This document shows, in pieces, positions 1-5,164 of a stretch of DNA of 5,164 nucleotides. The position numbers and the translations under genes were made by a program. A model generated the notes under the pieces. The model saw only the letters and a program-made list of their open reading frames with translations, ran no database searches and was not told the origin of the DNA. The DNA lies in assembly GCA_030043155.1 (NCBI GenBank), contig JASHYE010000039.1, positions 1 through 5,164 on the forward strand, read 5' to 3'. This DNA comes from Candidatus Acidiferrales bacterium. GTDB lineage: Bacteria > Acidobacteriota > Terriglobia > Acidoferrales > UBA7541. How positions within the stretch are numbered: the stretch's first letter is position 1; every line of letters starts with the position of its first letter.

Positions 1-1
1 G

Positions 2-124
2 GAAATCCGCGTGCTGACCAATCACCCGCGCAAACTGGCCGCGCTCGAAGGCTATGGTCTCGAAATCGCCGAGCAAGTGCCGCTCGCGCTCACGCACAAG
101 AAGCCCTCACACCAGCAGTTCTGA
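2..124 (+). CDS. ribA: GTP cyclohydrolase II, C-terminal end (partial)
   Basis: This is the last 40 codons of a gene that enters from the left edge, with the frame starting at base 2 and a TGA stop at 122-124. The translation contains RVLTNHPRKLAALEGYGLEI followed by AEQVPL, which matches the C-terminal signature of GTP cyclohydrolase II (usual form: LLTNNPRK, then LEGYGL, then a VPL-type strand). In the family, the enzyme opens GTP to 2,5-diamino-6-ribosylamino-pyrimidinone phosphate, formate and pyrophosphate, the first committed step of riboflavin synthesis in the cytoplasm. The zinc-binding cysteines and catalytic residues lie upstream of the window and cannot be checked. The gene may equally be a fused ribBA, with DHBP synthase at the N-terminus. 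It is convergent with the ComEA-like gene, with only 31 bases between the two stop codons and no clear terminator hairpin there. The assignment rests on this short tail only. Confidence 0.85.
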   Translation, partial: EIRVLTNHPRKLAALEGYGLEIAEQVPLALTHKKPSHQQF

Positions 125-155
125 ATTTCGTGATCTTTGAATTGGATTCTAAGTT

Positions 156-566
156 TCAGTGCTTGGGCTTTGCGGCAGGAGGTTTTACGTAGACATAGGG
201 CTTGATTTTTGCGAAGCGCGCCTTGGAGATGCGCGGAACGGCAAGAAGGTCGGTGACGCTTTTGAATGGGCCGCTTTTCTGGCGAAAATCGAGGATTTTC
301 TGCGCAGTCACTGCACCCACGCCGGGTAATTGTTCGAGCTGCGAAAGCGTCGCCGTGTTCAAATCAAATGGATGCGCAGGCAGTTTCTTTTTCGTCCGCG
401 CGTTCACCAGTGCAGCACAAATCAGCAGCGCCGCGAAGAAAACTGAAATGCAGATTCCTCGTCGCTTCGCTTCTCGGAATGACAATGTTCGCGGAATTCT
501 CAGCTTCCCCTTAACACGCTGCGCTCTGAGCGTTCGGAAGATGATCGAAGATTCAGGCGATTTCAT
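156..566 (-). CDS. Membrane-anchored ComEA-like helix-hairpin-helix protein
   Basis: A 136-residue protein. Residues 1-37 are a strongly basic leader, about 38-55 form one hydrophobic segment (ICISVFFAALLICAALVNA), 56-66 are a basic linker, and 67-127 form a ComEA-type helix-hairpin-helix domain. That domain opens with FDLNTATLSQLEQLPGVG, the classic DLNTA...LPGIG signature. The first hairpin (LPGVGAVTAQKIL, 80-92) is intact; the second (VPRISKARFAKI, 110-121) lacks the usual GIG. In the family such domains bind double-stranded DNA without sequence specificity, as in the ComEA receptor for natural transformation. Charge distribution suggests a cytoplasmic N-terminus and an external HhH domain. 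The ATG at 566-564 lies inside the end of the M16 gene (14-base overlap), which suggests translational coupling. It is the only ATG in the frame. Bases 452-485, encoding about residues 28-38, are a copy of an interspersed repeat also found at 2108-2145. No comEC or other competence gene is visible, so a transformation role is inference. Confidence 0.85.
   Translation of the reverse strand: MKSPESSIIFRTLRAQRVKGKLRIPRTLSFREAKRRGICISVFFAALLICAALVNARTKKKLPAHPFDLNTATLSQLEQLPGVGAVTAQKILDFRQKSGPFKSVTDLLAVPRISKARFAKIKPYVYVKPPAAKPKH
452..485 (-). repeat. Interspersed repeat copy 1, inside the ComEA-like gene
   Basis: Read on the minus strand, this begins TTGTCATTCCGAGAAGCG and ends GCGACGAGGAATCT. 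It matches the copy at 2108-2145 in the same orientation, with a few substitutions and a 4-base length difference in the middle. It is read in frame as part of the ComEA-like protein (LSFREAKRRGI), just before the membrane segment. From memory, repeats of this type (CATTC-TGAGGAGCG-AAGCGACGAAGAATCT) are scattered through acidobacterial genomes. The second copy in this window is direct evidence that it is a repeat; the genome-wide abundance is not. Confidence 0.7.
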
Positions 567-1932
567 GCCCCTGAGTATCCCACACTTTTACGTCACCGAA
601 AAGTACCGCTTGTGGTTCGACGAGCGTGCGGTCGCCGACGATGACAATACGGGCGTTGGGTGAATCAAAATAGCGGCGCGCGACGGCGAGAACGTCGGCG
701 GCGGTAAGGGAGCGGATTTTGTCGCGGAAAGATTCCAGATAGTTTTCCGGCAAGCGGTCGAGATACACAGTGGAAAGCTGGCTGAGCAATCCATCCTGCG
801 TGGCGATGCCGAGAGAAAAAGTTCCGCACAAATAATTAATGGCGTCGCTCAGTTCGGAATCGCTTACCGGTAGCGAGCGCATACGGTTGAGTTCATAAAA
901 TATCTCGGTCAGCGTGGCCGCGACAACGTCGTTGCGCACGGCGGCGTGCACGCTGAAATATCCCGCGTGCCGCATAGGATGAAATGCGCTGCGAGGACTG
1001 TAGGTGTAGCCTTTTTGCTCGCGGATATTGGCGATGAGGCGTGAATTGAATGCGCCGCCGAAAATCGTATTGGCAAGAACGGCGCGATGCCAGTCGGGAC
1101 TTTGGCGATTGAGCGCGAGATTGCCGAGCAGAACTTCGGTTTGCACCGCGCCGGGCAAGTGGACCAAATCCACAGTGCGGCCATGGCTGGGAGATTTCAG
1201 ATCTGCGGCAAACGCCGGAGCCGCGCCGGACTTCCACGGACCGAAAGTTTTCTCGATCAGATCCAGCATGGCGGGAGTTGAAAAATCGCCGACGGCAATC
1301 AGAAGCGCGTTCGATGGAACGTAATTCTGGCGATAGAAGCTGGCGAGATTGTCGACTTTGTAGGATTCGAGCTGGGCTTCGGTTGGAGCGACGGTCGCAT
1401 AAGGATGATCCGCGAAAAGGATGTGGCGGAAGCGTTCACTGGCGAGGAAATTCGGGGTGGTGCGCTCGATTTTCAATTCCTCAACGCGCTGGCGCCGTTC
1501 GCGCTCGAATTCCGCGGCGGGAAACGATGCATGCTGCGCGAGATCAGCGATCATCGTGAGAATTGGTTCGGCGAATTCCGAGAGTCCGGAAATGGCGATG
1601 GCGCTGGAATCGGCGCCGGCCATGGTGCCGAGGCTCGCGCCCATCCGGCGCAAATCTTCTTCAATCTGACGGCTGGTGCGCGAAGTTGTGCCAGTGCGAA
1701 TGACGCGGGAGGTTAATTCGGGGACATCGGGCGAAGTGCGCGAGACGAGCGCGTTGCCGGAGCGGAAAAACAATTCCACGCCAATTTTTGGATATGTGCG
1801 CTGCTCGACCAGGACGACTTGCATTCCATTGGAAAGCGTGCGGACGGTACGCGGCGGCCAGGCAACGGCGCGCTCAGGACCGAGAGCGGGAGCTGCGACG
1901 GGAATTGGAGGATGCGATGGAGCAGCGGTCAT
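553..1932 (-). CDS. M16-family peptidase homologue, probable non-catalytic subunit
   Basis: A 459-residue protein of the size of a single M16B subunit with two domains. Residues 1-27 are rich in proline and alanine, with no convincing signal peptide. The N-terminal M16 domain starts near RTLSNGMQVVLVEQ (31-44). The following stretch ending GTTSRT, RQIEEDLRRMGASLG and the later FYRQNYVPSNALLIAVGDF (199-217) are typical of the family. Where active enzymes have the zinc motif HxxEH, this protein has ELTSR (72-76), so both zinc histidines and the catalytic glutamate are absent. The C-terminal domain keeps the substrate-binding Arg/Tyr pair in REQKGYTY (R304, Y311). This matches the inactive partner of two-subunit M16 peptidases, comparable to the alpha subunit of mitochondrial processing peptidase. 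Such a protein would present peptides to a catalytic subunit, but no HxxEH gene lies in this window. An AGAGGA ribosome site sits 5 bases before the ATG. The stop overlaps the ComEA-like gene downstream. Confidence 0.9.
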   Translation of the reverse strand: MTAAPSHPPIPVAAPALGPERAVAWPPRTVRTLSNGMQVVLVEQRTYPKIGVELFFRSGNALVSRTSPDVPELTSRVIRTGTTSRTSRQIEEDLRRMGASLGTMAGADSSAIAISGLSEFAEPILTMIADLAQHASFPAAEFERERRQRVEELKIERTTPNFLASERFRHILFADHPYATVAPTEAQLESYKVDNLASFYRQNYVPSNALLIAVGDFSTPAMLDLIEKTFGPWKSGAAPAFAADLKSPSHGRTVDLVHLPGAVQTEVLLGNLALNRQSPDWHRAVLANTIFGGAFNSRLIANIREQKGYTYSPRSAFHPMRHAGYFSVHAAVRNDVVAATLTEIFYELNRMRSLPVSDSELSDAINYLCGTFSLGIATQDGLLSQLSTVYLDRLPENYLESFRDKIRSLTAADVLAVARRYFDSPNARIVIVGDRTLVEPQAVLFGDVKVWDTQGHEIA

Positions 1933-1937
1933 TGGGT

Positions 1938-1943
1938 TCCTCT
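1938..1943 (-). promoter_or_regulatory. Ribosome binding site of the M16 gene
   Basis: On the minus strand AGAGGA stands 5 bases before the ATG at 1932-1930. This is close to the Shine-Dalgarno consensus at a good distance, and it supports the chosen start, which has no other strong candidate nearby. Confidence 0.65.
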
Positions 1944-1964
1944 GTTTGTCATCTTATCTGGTCC

Positions 1965-1995
1965 AGTATATCTAATGGCATAAGAACGGCGGCAA
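1965..1995 (-). promoter_or_regulatory. Possible sigma-70-type promoter of the M16/ComEA-like pair
   Basis: On the minus strand a TTGCCG (1995-1990) is followed by TATACT (1970-1965), which matches a -10 box in five of six positions. The gap is 19 bases, longer than the ideal 17. The shifted hexamer ATATAC would give 17 bases but fits less well. A transcript from here would have a leader of about 25 bases carrying the AGAGGA ribosome site. This is a motif match only. Acidobacterial promoters are poorly characterised, and read-through from the permease is also possible. Confidence 0.3.
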
Positions 1996-2107
1996 TGATG
2001 AGTGACCCTTCGAGTCCGCTCAGGTAAGGCAGGTGACGCTCCGAAGAGCCCATGAGCGGGAACTGCCATTTGCGCTCGCCGTCCTGCGAGAAGCCAATCC
2101 CGAGGCG

Positions 2108-2145
2108 AGATTCTTCGTCGCATAACGCGCTCCTCAGAATGACAA
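2108..2145 (-). repeat. Interspersed repeat copy 2, intergenic
   Basis: On the minus strand this begins TTGTCATTCTGAGGAGCG and ends GCGACGAAGAATCT, matching the copy at 452-485 in sequence and orientation. The central part differs: CGTTAT here stands where the other copy has AA between the two GCG blocks. It begins about nine bases after the stop codon of the permease gene. It has no long perfect stem, so it is not a terminator of the usual kind. Confidence 0.7.
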
Positions 2146-2154
2146 CAAAGGGGG

Positions 2155-4614
2155 TCACTCATGGCGAAGGGCAACCATGGGATCGAGACGCATCGCACGG
2201 CGCGCAGGAATGTAGCACGCCGCGATCGCGACAAGCGTAAGCAGAATCGCGACACCGATGAACGTCACAGGATCAGTCACCTTGACGCCATAGACCTCGC
2301 TCGACAAGAACCGCGTCAGCCCAAAAGCAGCAGCGATGCCAATCGCCACTCCAATGAGTGCGAACTTCGCTCCCTGGCCCAAGACCAATAGGCGAATATC
2401 CCGCTGCTGCGCCCCGAGCGCCATGCGAATTCCAATTTCCTGCGTCTGCTGCTGGACTGAGTACGCCAAAACACCGTAGATGCCCACTGCGGCCAGGAGC
2501 AGCGCCAAAGCCGCGAAAGTGACGAGCAGAGTCATATTGAAACTGTTTTGCTCGGTGGACTTCGACACGACTTGCTCCATCGTTCGCACTTGACCGACCG
2601 GTAAGCCGCCGCTCGCCGTACGGAGCTGCTCCTGAATCTCCTGGTTCAGCGAGAGCGGAGCGACGCGCGTGCGAATGACCCAAATCAGCGGCGCGCGGCT
2701 GCTGTGGACCGCATTCATCACATCGGTTACCTGTGCGACGGGCACGTATATCGTGGGCAGTGGTTTGTAGTTGAGCCCGTTGTCGTGCACGTCGCCTACC
2801 ACGCCCACGATCTCCCGTGGAGGGTCGACGAATTCCCGACCCAAGCCTTTCCCAATCGTGATGCGGGTTCCCAATTCCTCGCCCTTCGGCCAGTATTGCT
2901 TGGCCATCGCCTCATTGATGATGACGACAGGTTGCGACGAGGCGGAGTCGTTCACCGTGAAGGAGCGCCCTCGCAACAGCGGAATACGGAAGGCTTGGAA
3001 ATAGCCGGGCGAAATGCTGCGCCACCCTCCGCCGCCCGACCACTGGCCTTGGGTTGGCGCACGGCCTTCGATGTTGAACGGCAGACCGTATCCCCCATTG
3101 AGCGGCAGGCAGCAGGTCGCCGCTGCGACCTCGACCCCTGGCAAATTGTCCAATCGTTGCTCCCCGTCACGCACCAATGCCGCCACTGGAGCCGTCTTGG
3201 CGAACCGCGCGCCCGCCAGCGACATGTCCATCGTGAGGACATTGTGCGTTTGGAATCCCGGATTCACGCTGCGCAAATCCAAGAACGTGCGGATGAGCAG
3301 GCCCGCGCCAGTCAGCAGAACCATGGCCAGCGCCATCTCCACCACCACGAGCACCGACCGGGTCTTGTTGTGCCGCATACCGGTGCCGCCTCGCGTGCCG
3401 CTTTCCTTCATGGTGTCCGCCAAGTTCGTGTGCGAGGCCTTGAGCGCAGGTATCAATCCGGAGAGCGCGCCGGCGAGCGCGGAAAGCCCCAGCGCGAACA
3501 GAAGCACGCGCCAATCGAGGGTTAACCCTTCCCCGTGCTGGCCGACCCAGGGAAGCTGGCCGGGGTTGATCGCCAACAGCGACCGCACGCAGGCATACCC
3601 GAGGAGCAGACCCGCAGCGCCTCCCACGAGCGACAAGAGCACGCTTTCGGTGAGGATTTGACGGACGATCCTTCCGCGGCTCGCGCCGAGCGCCACGCGG
3701 ATCGCGATTTCGCGTTGCCTTCGCGTCTCCCGCCCCAGCAACAGATTTGCGACATTGGCGCAGGCGATGAGGAGCACGAAACCAACCGCGCCGAAGAAAA
3801 CCAGCAGCTCCTTCTGCACGGCGGCAACGAATAACTGGTCGAACGGTATGGCCGCGAAGACTTCCCGCGGGCCGAGCATGTTGGAATACCGCCGGCGGAA
3901 TTCGTCGGTAGCGAGCTTCAGCGCCGCGTCAGCTTGCGCGATGCTGACTCCGGGCTTCAGCAGGGCCCCCGCAACTAGATAGTTCCCCTGGTTGGTGCTG
4001 TTCGGATCGGGCTGCAGCGGAAGAAAGACATCCACCGTCCCGGCGTCGGCCAGCGGAAGGGGCGAGAGGACTCCGATCACGGTATAGTCTGTGTTGTTGA
4101 GATCGATGATTTTACCGACGATGTGGGGGTCGGACGCGAATCGTCGCTGCCACAGTCCGTGAGTGATCACAACGACTGGCGGACCTCCTGGAACATCCTC
4201 TTCCGCCGTGAAGGTGCGGCCCATCGCCACCCGATACCCGAAAAACGCGAAGCAGTTTGCCGAGACGCGCGCCGATTGTAGTTGCTCGGGGTGGCCGCCG
4301 CCGAGCAGGTTGATCGGCGTCCCCCAGCTATAGGCGGAAGCGTCCTCAAAGATTCGCGTCTGGCTGCGCCAGAGCAGGTATTTCGGAATCGAGATGGACC
4401 AACCCATGTTGGGGCCAACACGTTGCACCATCGTGACCATGCGATCCGGATGCGGATACGGCACCGGCTTCAAAATAACCTGATTCACGACGGTGAAAAT
4501 CGCTGACGTAGCACCAATGCCGAGGGCGAGGGTGAGGACGGCGACGGCGGTGAAGCCGGGCGCCTTGCGCAGGAAGCGCAAGGCGTAACGCAGGTCTTGA
4601 AGGAGCGTGTTCAT
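2155..4614 (-). CDS. ADOP-family permease (double FtsX/MacB-type, no ATPase)
   Basis: An 819-residue membrane protein made of two MacB/FtsX-type halves. The N-terminus LRYALRFLRKAPGFTAVAVL (8-27), leading into the first membrane helix (20-43), is diagnostic of the ADOP family. A MacB-type periplasmic domain follows (about 45-260), then three helices of the first FtsX domain (about 268-292, 318-346, 369-393) with RREIAIRVALGASR-like coupling sequence near 300-313. The second half repeats the plan: helix about 419-442, periplasmic domain about 445-685, and FtsX helices at about 691-718, 749-768 and 782-803, with EIGIRMALGAQQRDI at 726-740. It ends [17 protein letters not shown], as usual in the family. 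Relatives such as MacB and LolC work with an ATPase in efflux or lipoprotein transport; ADOP members are typically not next to one, and none is present here. Substrate is unknown. A GGAG ribosome site sits 6 bases before the ATG. The last 78 codons closely match the gene entering at 5164. Confidence 0.95.
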   Translation of the reverse strand: MNTLLQDLRYALRFLRKAPGFTAVAVLTLALGIGATSAIFTVVNQVILKPVPYPHPDRMVTMVQRVGPNMGWSISIPKYLLWRSQTRIFEDASAYSWGTPINLLGGGHPEQLQSARVSANCFAFFGYRVAMGRTFTAEEDVPGGPPVVVITHGLWQRRFASDPHIVGKIIDLNNTDYTVIGVLSPLPLADAGTVDVFLPLQPDPNSTNQGNYLVAGALLKPGVSIAQADAALKLATDEFRRRYSNMLGPREVFAAIPFDQLFVAAVQKELLVFFGAVGFVLLIACANVANLLLGRETRRQREIAIRVALGASRGRIVRQILTESVLLSLVGGAAGLLLGYACVRSLLAINPGQLPWVGQHGEGLTLDWRVLLFALGLSALAGALSGLIPALKASHTNLADTMKESGTRGGTGMRHNKTRSVLVVVEMALAMVLLTGAGLLIRTFLDLRSVNPGFQTHNVLTMDMSLAGARFAKTAPVAALVRDGEQRLDNLPGVEVAAATCCLPLNGGYGLPFNIEGRAPTQGQWSGGGGWRSISPGYFQAFRIPLLRGRSFTVNDSASSQPVVIINEAMAKQYWPKGEELGTRITIGKGLGREFVDPPREIVGVVGDVHDNGLNYKPLPTIYVPVAQVTDVMNAVHSSRAPLIWVIRTRVAPLSLNQEIQEQLRTASGGLPVGQVRTMEQVVSKSTEQNSFNMTLLVTFAALALLLAAVGIYGVLAYSVQQQTQEIGIRMALGAQQRDIRLLVLGQGAKFALIGVAIGIAAAFGLTRFLSSEVYGVKVTDPVTFIGVAILLTLVAIAACYIPARRAMRLDPMVALRHE

Positions 4615-4620
4615 CGTGCA

Positions 4621-4624
4621 CTCC
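4621..4624 (-). promoter_or_regulatory. Ribosome binding site of the complete ADOP gene
   Basis: On the minus strand GGAG (within CCGGAG) stands 6 bases before the ATG at 4614-4612. This supports that ATG, which also gives the standard ADOP N-terminus. Confidence 0.55.
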
Positions 4625-4630
4625 GGTGTG

Positions 4631-4658
4631 ATGATGCCAGTTGATAGCTGACAGTCAA
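4631..4658 (-). promoter_or_regulatory. Possible promoter of the complete ADOP gene
   Basis: On the minus strand TTGACT (4658-4653) is followed after 16 bases by CATCAT (4636-4631). The -35 box matches consensus in five of six positions and the -10 in four of six. The start of transcription would lie about 15 bases before the ATG, just before the ribosome site. A TGACAGT/ACTGTCA inverted repeat (4649-4655 and 4686-4692) overlaps and precedes it and could be an operator, but this is weak. The alternative is co-transcription with the upstream ADOP gene. Confidence 0.25.
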
Positions 4659-4752
4659 GACTCGAAAGTAAACGGCAAAGACCAAACTGTCATAGCAGCT
4701 GAAGCTCCGACCTCCTAACAGGTTGCCCCAACAGTGTCCTAAGCTTCCTTAT

Positions 4753-4797
4753 CGGGCCGACAGAACATGTCGGCCCCTACAAAGGCTTGCTGGGCCG
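4753..4797 (-). repeat. REP-like hairpin unit, copy 1
   Basis: This 45-bp unit matches copy 2 (4882-4926) at 43 of 45 positions in the same orientation. It contains a perfect 8-bp stem, GGGCCGAC (4754-4761) and GTCGGCCC (4769-4776), around the loop AGAACAT. On the minus strand the hairpin is directly preceded by GTAG (4780-4777), the tetranucleotide that marks REP elements mobilised by RAYT (TnpA-REP) transposases. A tail containing GCTTGCTGGGCCG on the plus strand completes the unit. The link to RAYT is inference, as no such gene is in the window. Confidence 0.75.
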
Positions 4798-4881
4798 CTA
4801 CGAATAGCCCGCTGACTCATAAACGTCGCAGCCTGGCACTTTTGCAAACCGAAAAGCTTCTTTAGCTCCACCGTTCGTTAG

Positions 4882-4926
4882 CGGGCCGACAGAACACGTC
4901 GGCCCCTACAAAAGCTTGCTGGGCCG
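4882..4926 (-). repeat. REP-like hairpin unit, copy 2
   Basis: This is the second copy of the 45-bp unit. It has the same 8-bp stem, GGGCCGAC (4883-4890) and GTCGGCCC (4898-4905), around the loop AGAACAC, with GTAG before it on the minus strand (4909-4906). It differs from copy 1 by one loop base and one base in the tail. It lies one base beyond the stop codon of the upstream ADOP gene (4930-4928), so the hairpin would form in the 3' end of that transcript. There is no U-tract after the stem, so it is not a canonical intrinsic terminator, but it could protect the message or impede polymerase. Confidence 0.75.
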
Positions 4927-4927
4927 T

Positions 4928-5164
4928 TTACTCATGGCGAAGGGCGACCATGGGATCGAGACGCATCGCGCGACGCGCGGGAATGTAGCAAGCCGCGAGC
5001 GCGACAAGCGTAAGCAGAATAGCGACACCCACGAACGTCAGAGGATCAGTCGCCTTAACGCCGTAAAGCTCGCTCGATAAGAACCGCGTCAGCCCAAAAG
5101 CACCAGCGATGCCAATCGCCACTCCAATGAGTGCGAGCTTCGCTCCCTGGCCCAAGACCAACAG
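4928..5164 (-). CDS. ADOP-family permease, C-terminal end (partial)
   Basis: This is the last 78 codons of a gene entering from the right edge, ending with TAA at 4930-4928. The frame stays open to the edge, so the start is outside the window. The visible part carries the last two membrane helices of the second FtsX domain (around [17 protein letters not shown] and [19 protein letters not shown]) and ends [17 protein letters not shown]. It matches residues 741-818 of the complete ADOP gene at 71 of 78 residues, and at about 215 of 234 bases without gaps. All seven residue changes are conservative swaps (for example F/L, V/L, I/V). It is the upstream neighbour of that gene in the same direction, so the two form a tandem pair. 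Substrate unknown. Confidence 0.93.
   Translation of the reverse strand: MLVLGQGAKLALIGVAIGIAGAFGLTRFLSSELYGVKATDPLTFVGVAILLTLVALAACYIPARRAMRLDPMVALRHE

Larger units (their letters stand above)
1933..2154. other. Gap between the ADOP gene and the M16 gene
   Basis: This 222-base stretch holds an interspersed repeat (2108-2145), a possible promoter (1965-1995) and a ribosome site. Most of an 11-bp perfect inverted repeat also falls here: ATGAGTGACCC at 1998-2008 pairs with GGGTCACTCAT at 2152-2162, the latter overlapping the permease stop codon. Open frames of 69 and 108 codons cross it on the minus strand. They run through the repeat or the permease end and resemble no family I know, so I do not call them genes. 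No U-tract terminator is visible after the permease. Confidence 0.5.
4615..4927. other. 313-base gap between two tandem ADOP genes
   Basis: There is no plausible gene in this stretch. It holds two directly repeated 45-bp REP-like hairpin units (4753-4797 and 4882-4926), and near its left end the ribosome site and a possible promoter for the complete ADOP gene. The remaining bases between the hairpin units (about 4798-4881) and from about 4693 to 4752 show nothing I can name. Confidence 0.6.

Noticed and set aside
125..155. A bidirectional terminator between the convergent ribA and ComEA-like genes
   Set aside because: Only a 5-bp CTGAA/TTCAG pairing is present, with no G/C-rich stem or U-tract.
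202..663. A 153-codon open frame on the plus strand across the ComEA-like gene and the end of the M16 gene
   Set aside because: It is antisense to two well-supported genes and shows no family resemblance.
1929..2255. A 108-codon minus-strand frame, whose stop overlaps the M16 start as ATGA, and the 69-codon frame at 1949-2158
   Set aside because: The ATGA overlap looks like coupling, but the longer frame starts inside the permease gene out of frame and runs through the interspersed repeat. Neither translation resembles a known protein.
2704..3525. A 273-codon open frame on the plus strand, antisense to the ADOP gene
   Set aside because: Its translation is rich in Arg, His and Gln without recognisable domains, as expected of a mirror frame of a GC-rich gene. 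The minus strand carries an unambiguous ADOP protein across the whole stretch.
4649..4692. TGACAGT/ACTGTCA inverted repeat as an operator in front of the ADOP gene
   Set aside because: Seven-base arms 30 bases apart are easily found by chance, and the sequence does not match an operator type I recognise.
4791..4817. A third hairpin unit after copy 1 (GGG-CTA / TAG-CCC)
   Set aside because: The stem is short and bulged and lacks the sequence of the two clear copies.
4882..4906. Intrinsic terminator of the upstream ADOP gene
   Set aside because: The hairpin is strong, but on the minus strand it is followed by GCTAACG rather than a U-tract. The same unit occurs again 129 bases further on, so a repeat element is the better reading.

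Overview
The window most likely comes from a soil-type member of the Acidobacteriota. The strongest clue is a complete 819-residue ABC-type permease with two FtsX modules and no ATPase. This is the architecture of the ADOP family (acidobacterial duplicated orphan permease, TIGR03434), which forms large paralogous families in that phylum. A second ADOP gene, cut by the right window edge, follows in tandem. Two interspersed-repeat families in the window and the moderately GC-rich coding sequence fit the same origin.

Layout: at the left edge is the last 40 codons of a plus-strand ribA or ribBA (riboflavin pathway) gene. It converges on a minus-strand block that fills the rest of the window. Read along the minus strand from right to left, that block holds: the 3' end of an ADOP permease (5164 to 4928); a 313-base gap with two copies of a 45-bp REP-like hairpin unit; the complete ADOP permease (4614 to 2155); a 222-base gap with an interspersed repeat and a possible promoter; an M16-family peptidase homologue without its zinc site (1932 to 553); and a small membrane-anchored ComEA-like helix-hairpin-helix protein (566 to 156). 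The last two genes overlap by 14 bases and are probably translated from one message.

Functional reading: the two permeases look like recent paralogues. Their last 78 codons are about 92% identical in nucleotides without any gap, and the similarity stops at the stop codon. The M16 protein resembles the non-catalytic subunit of two-subunit M16 peptidases, but no catalytic partner is visible. The ComEA-like protein would place a DNA-binding domain outside the cytoplasmic membrane. No single pathway joins the whole window. I see no RNA gene, CRISPR array, transposase or convincing new multi-gene system. The most unusual material is the repeat content: GTAG-hairpin units with three mutually exclusive pairing arms next to an ADOP stop codon, and an interspersed repeat that has become part of the ComEA-like coding sequence.
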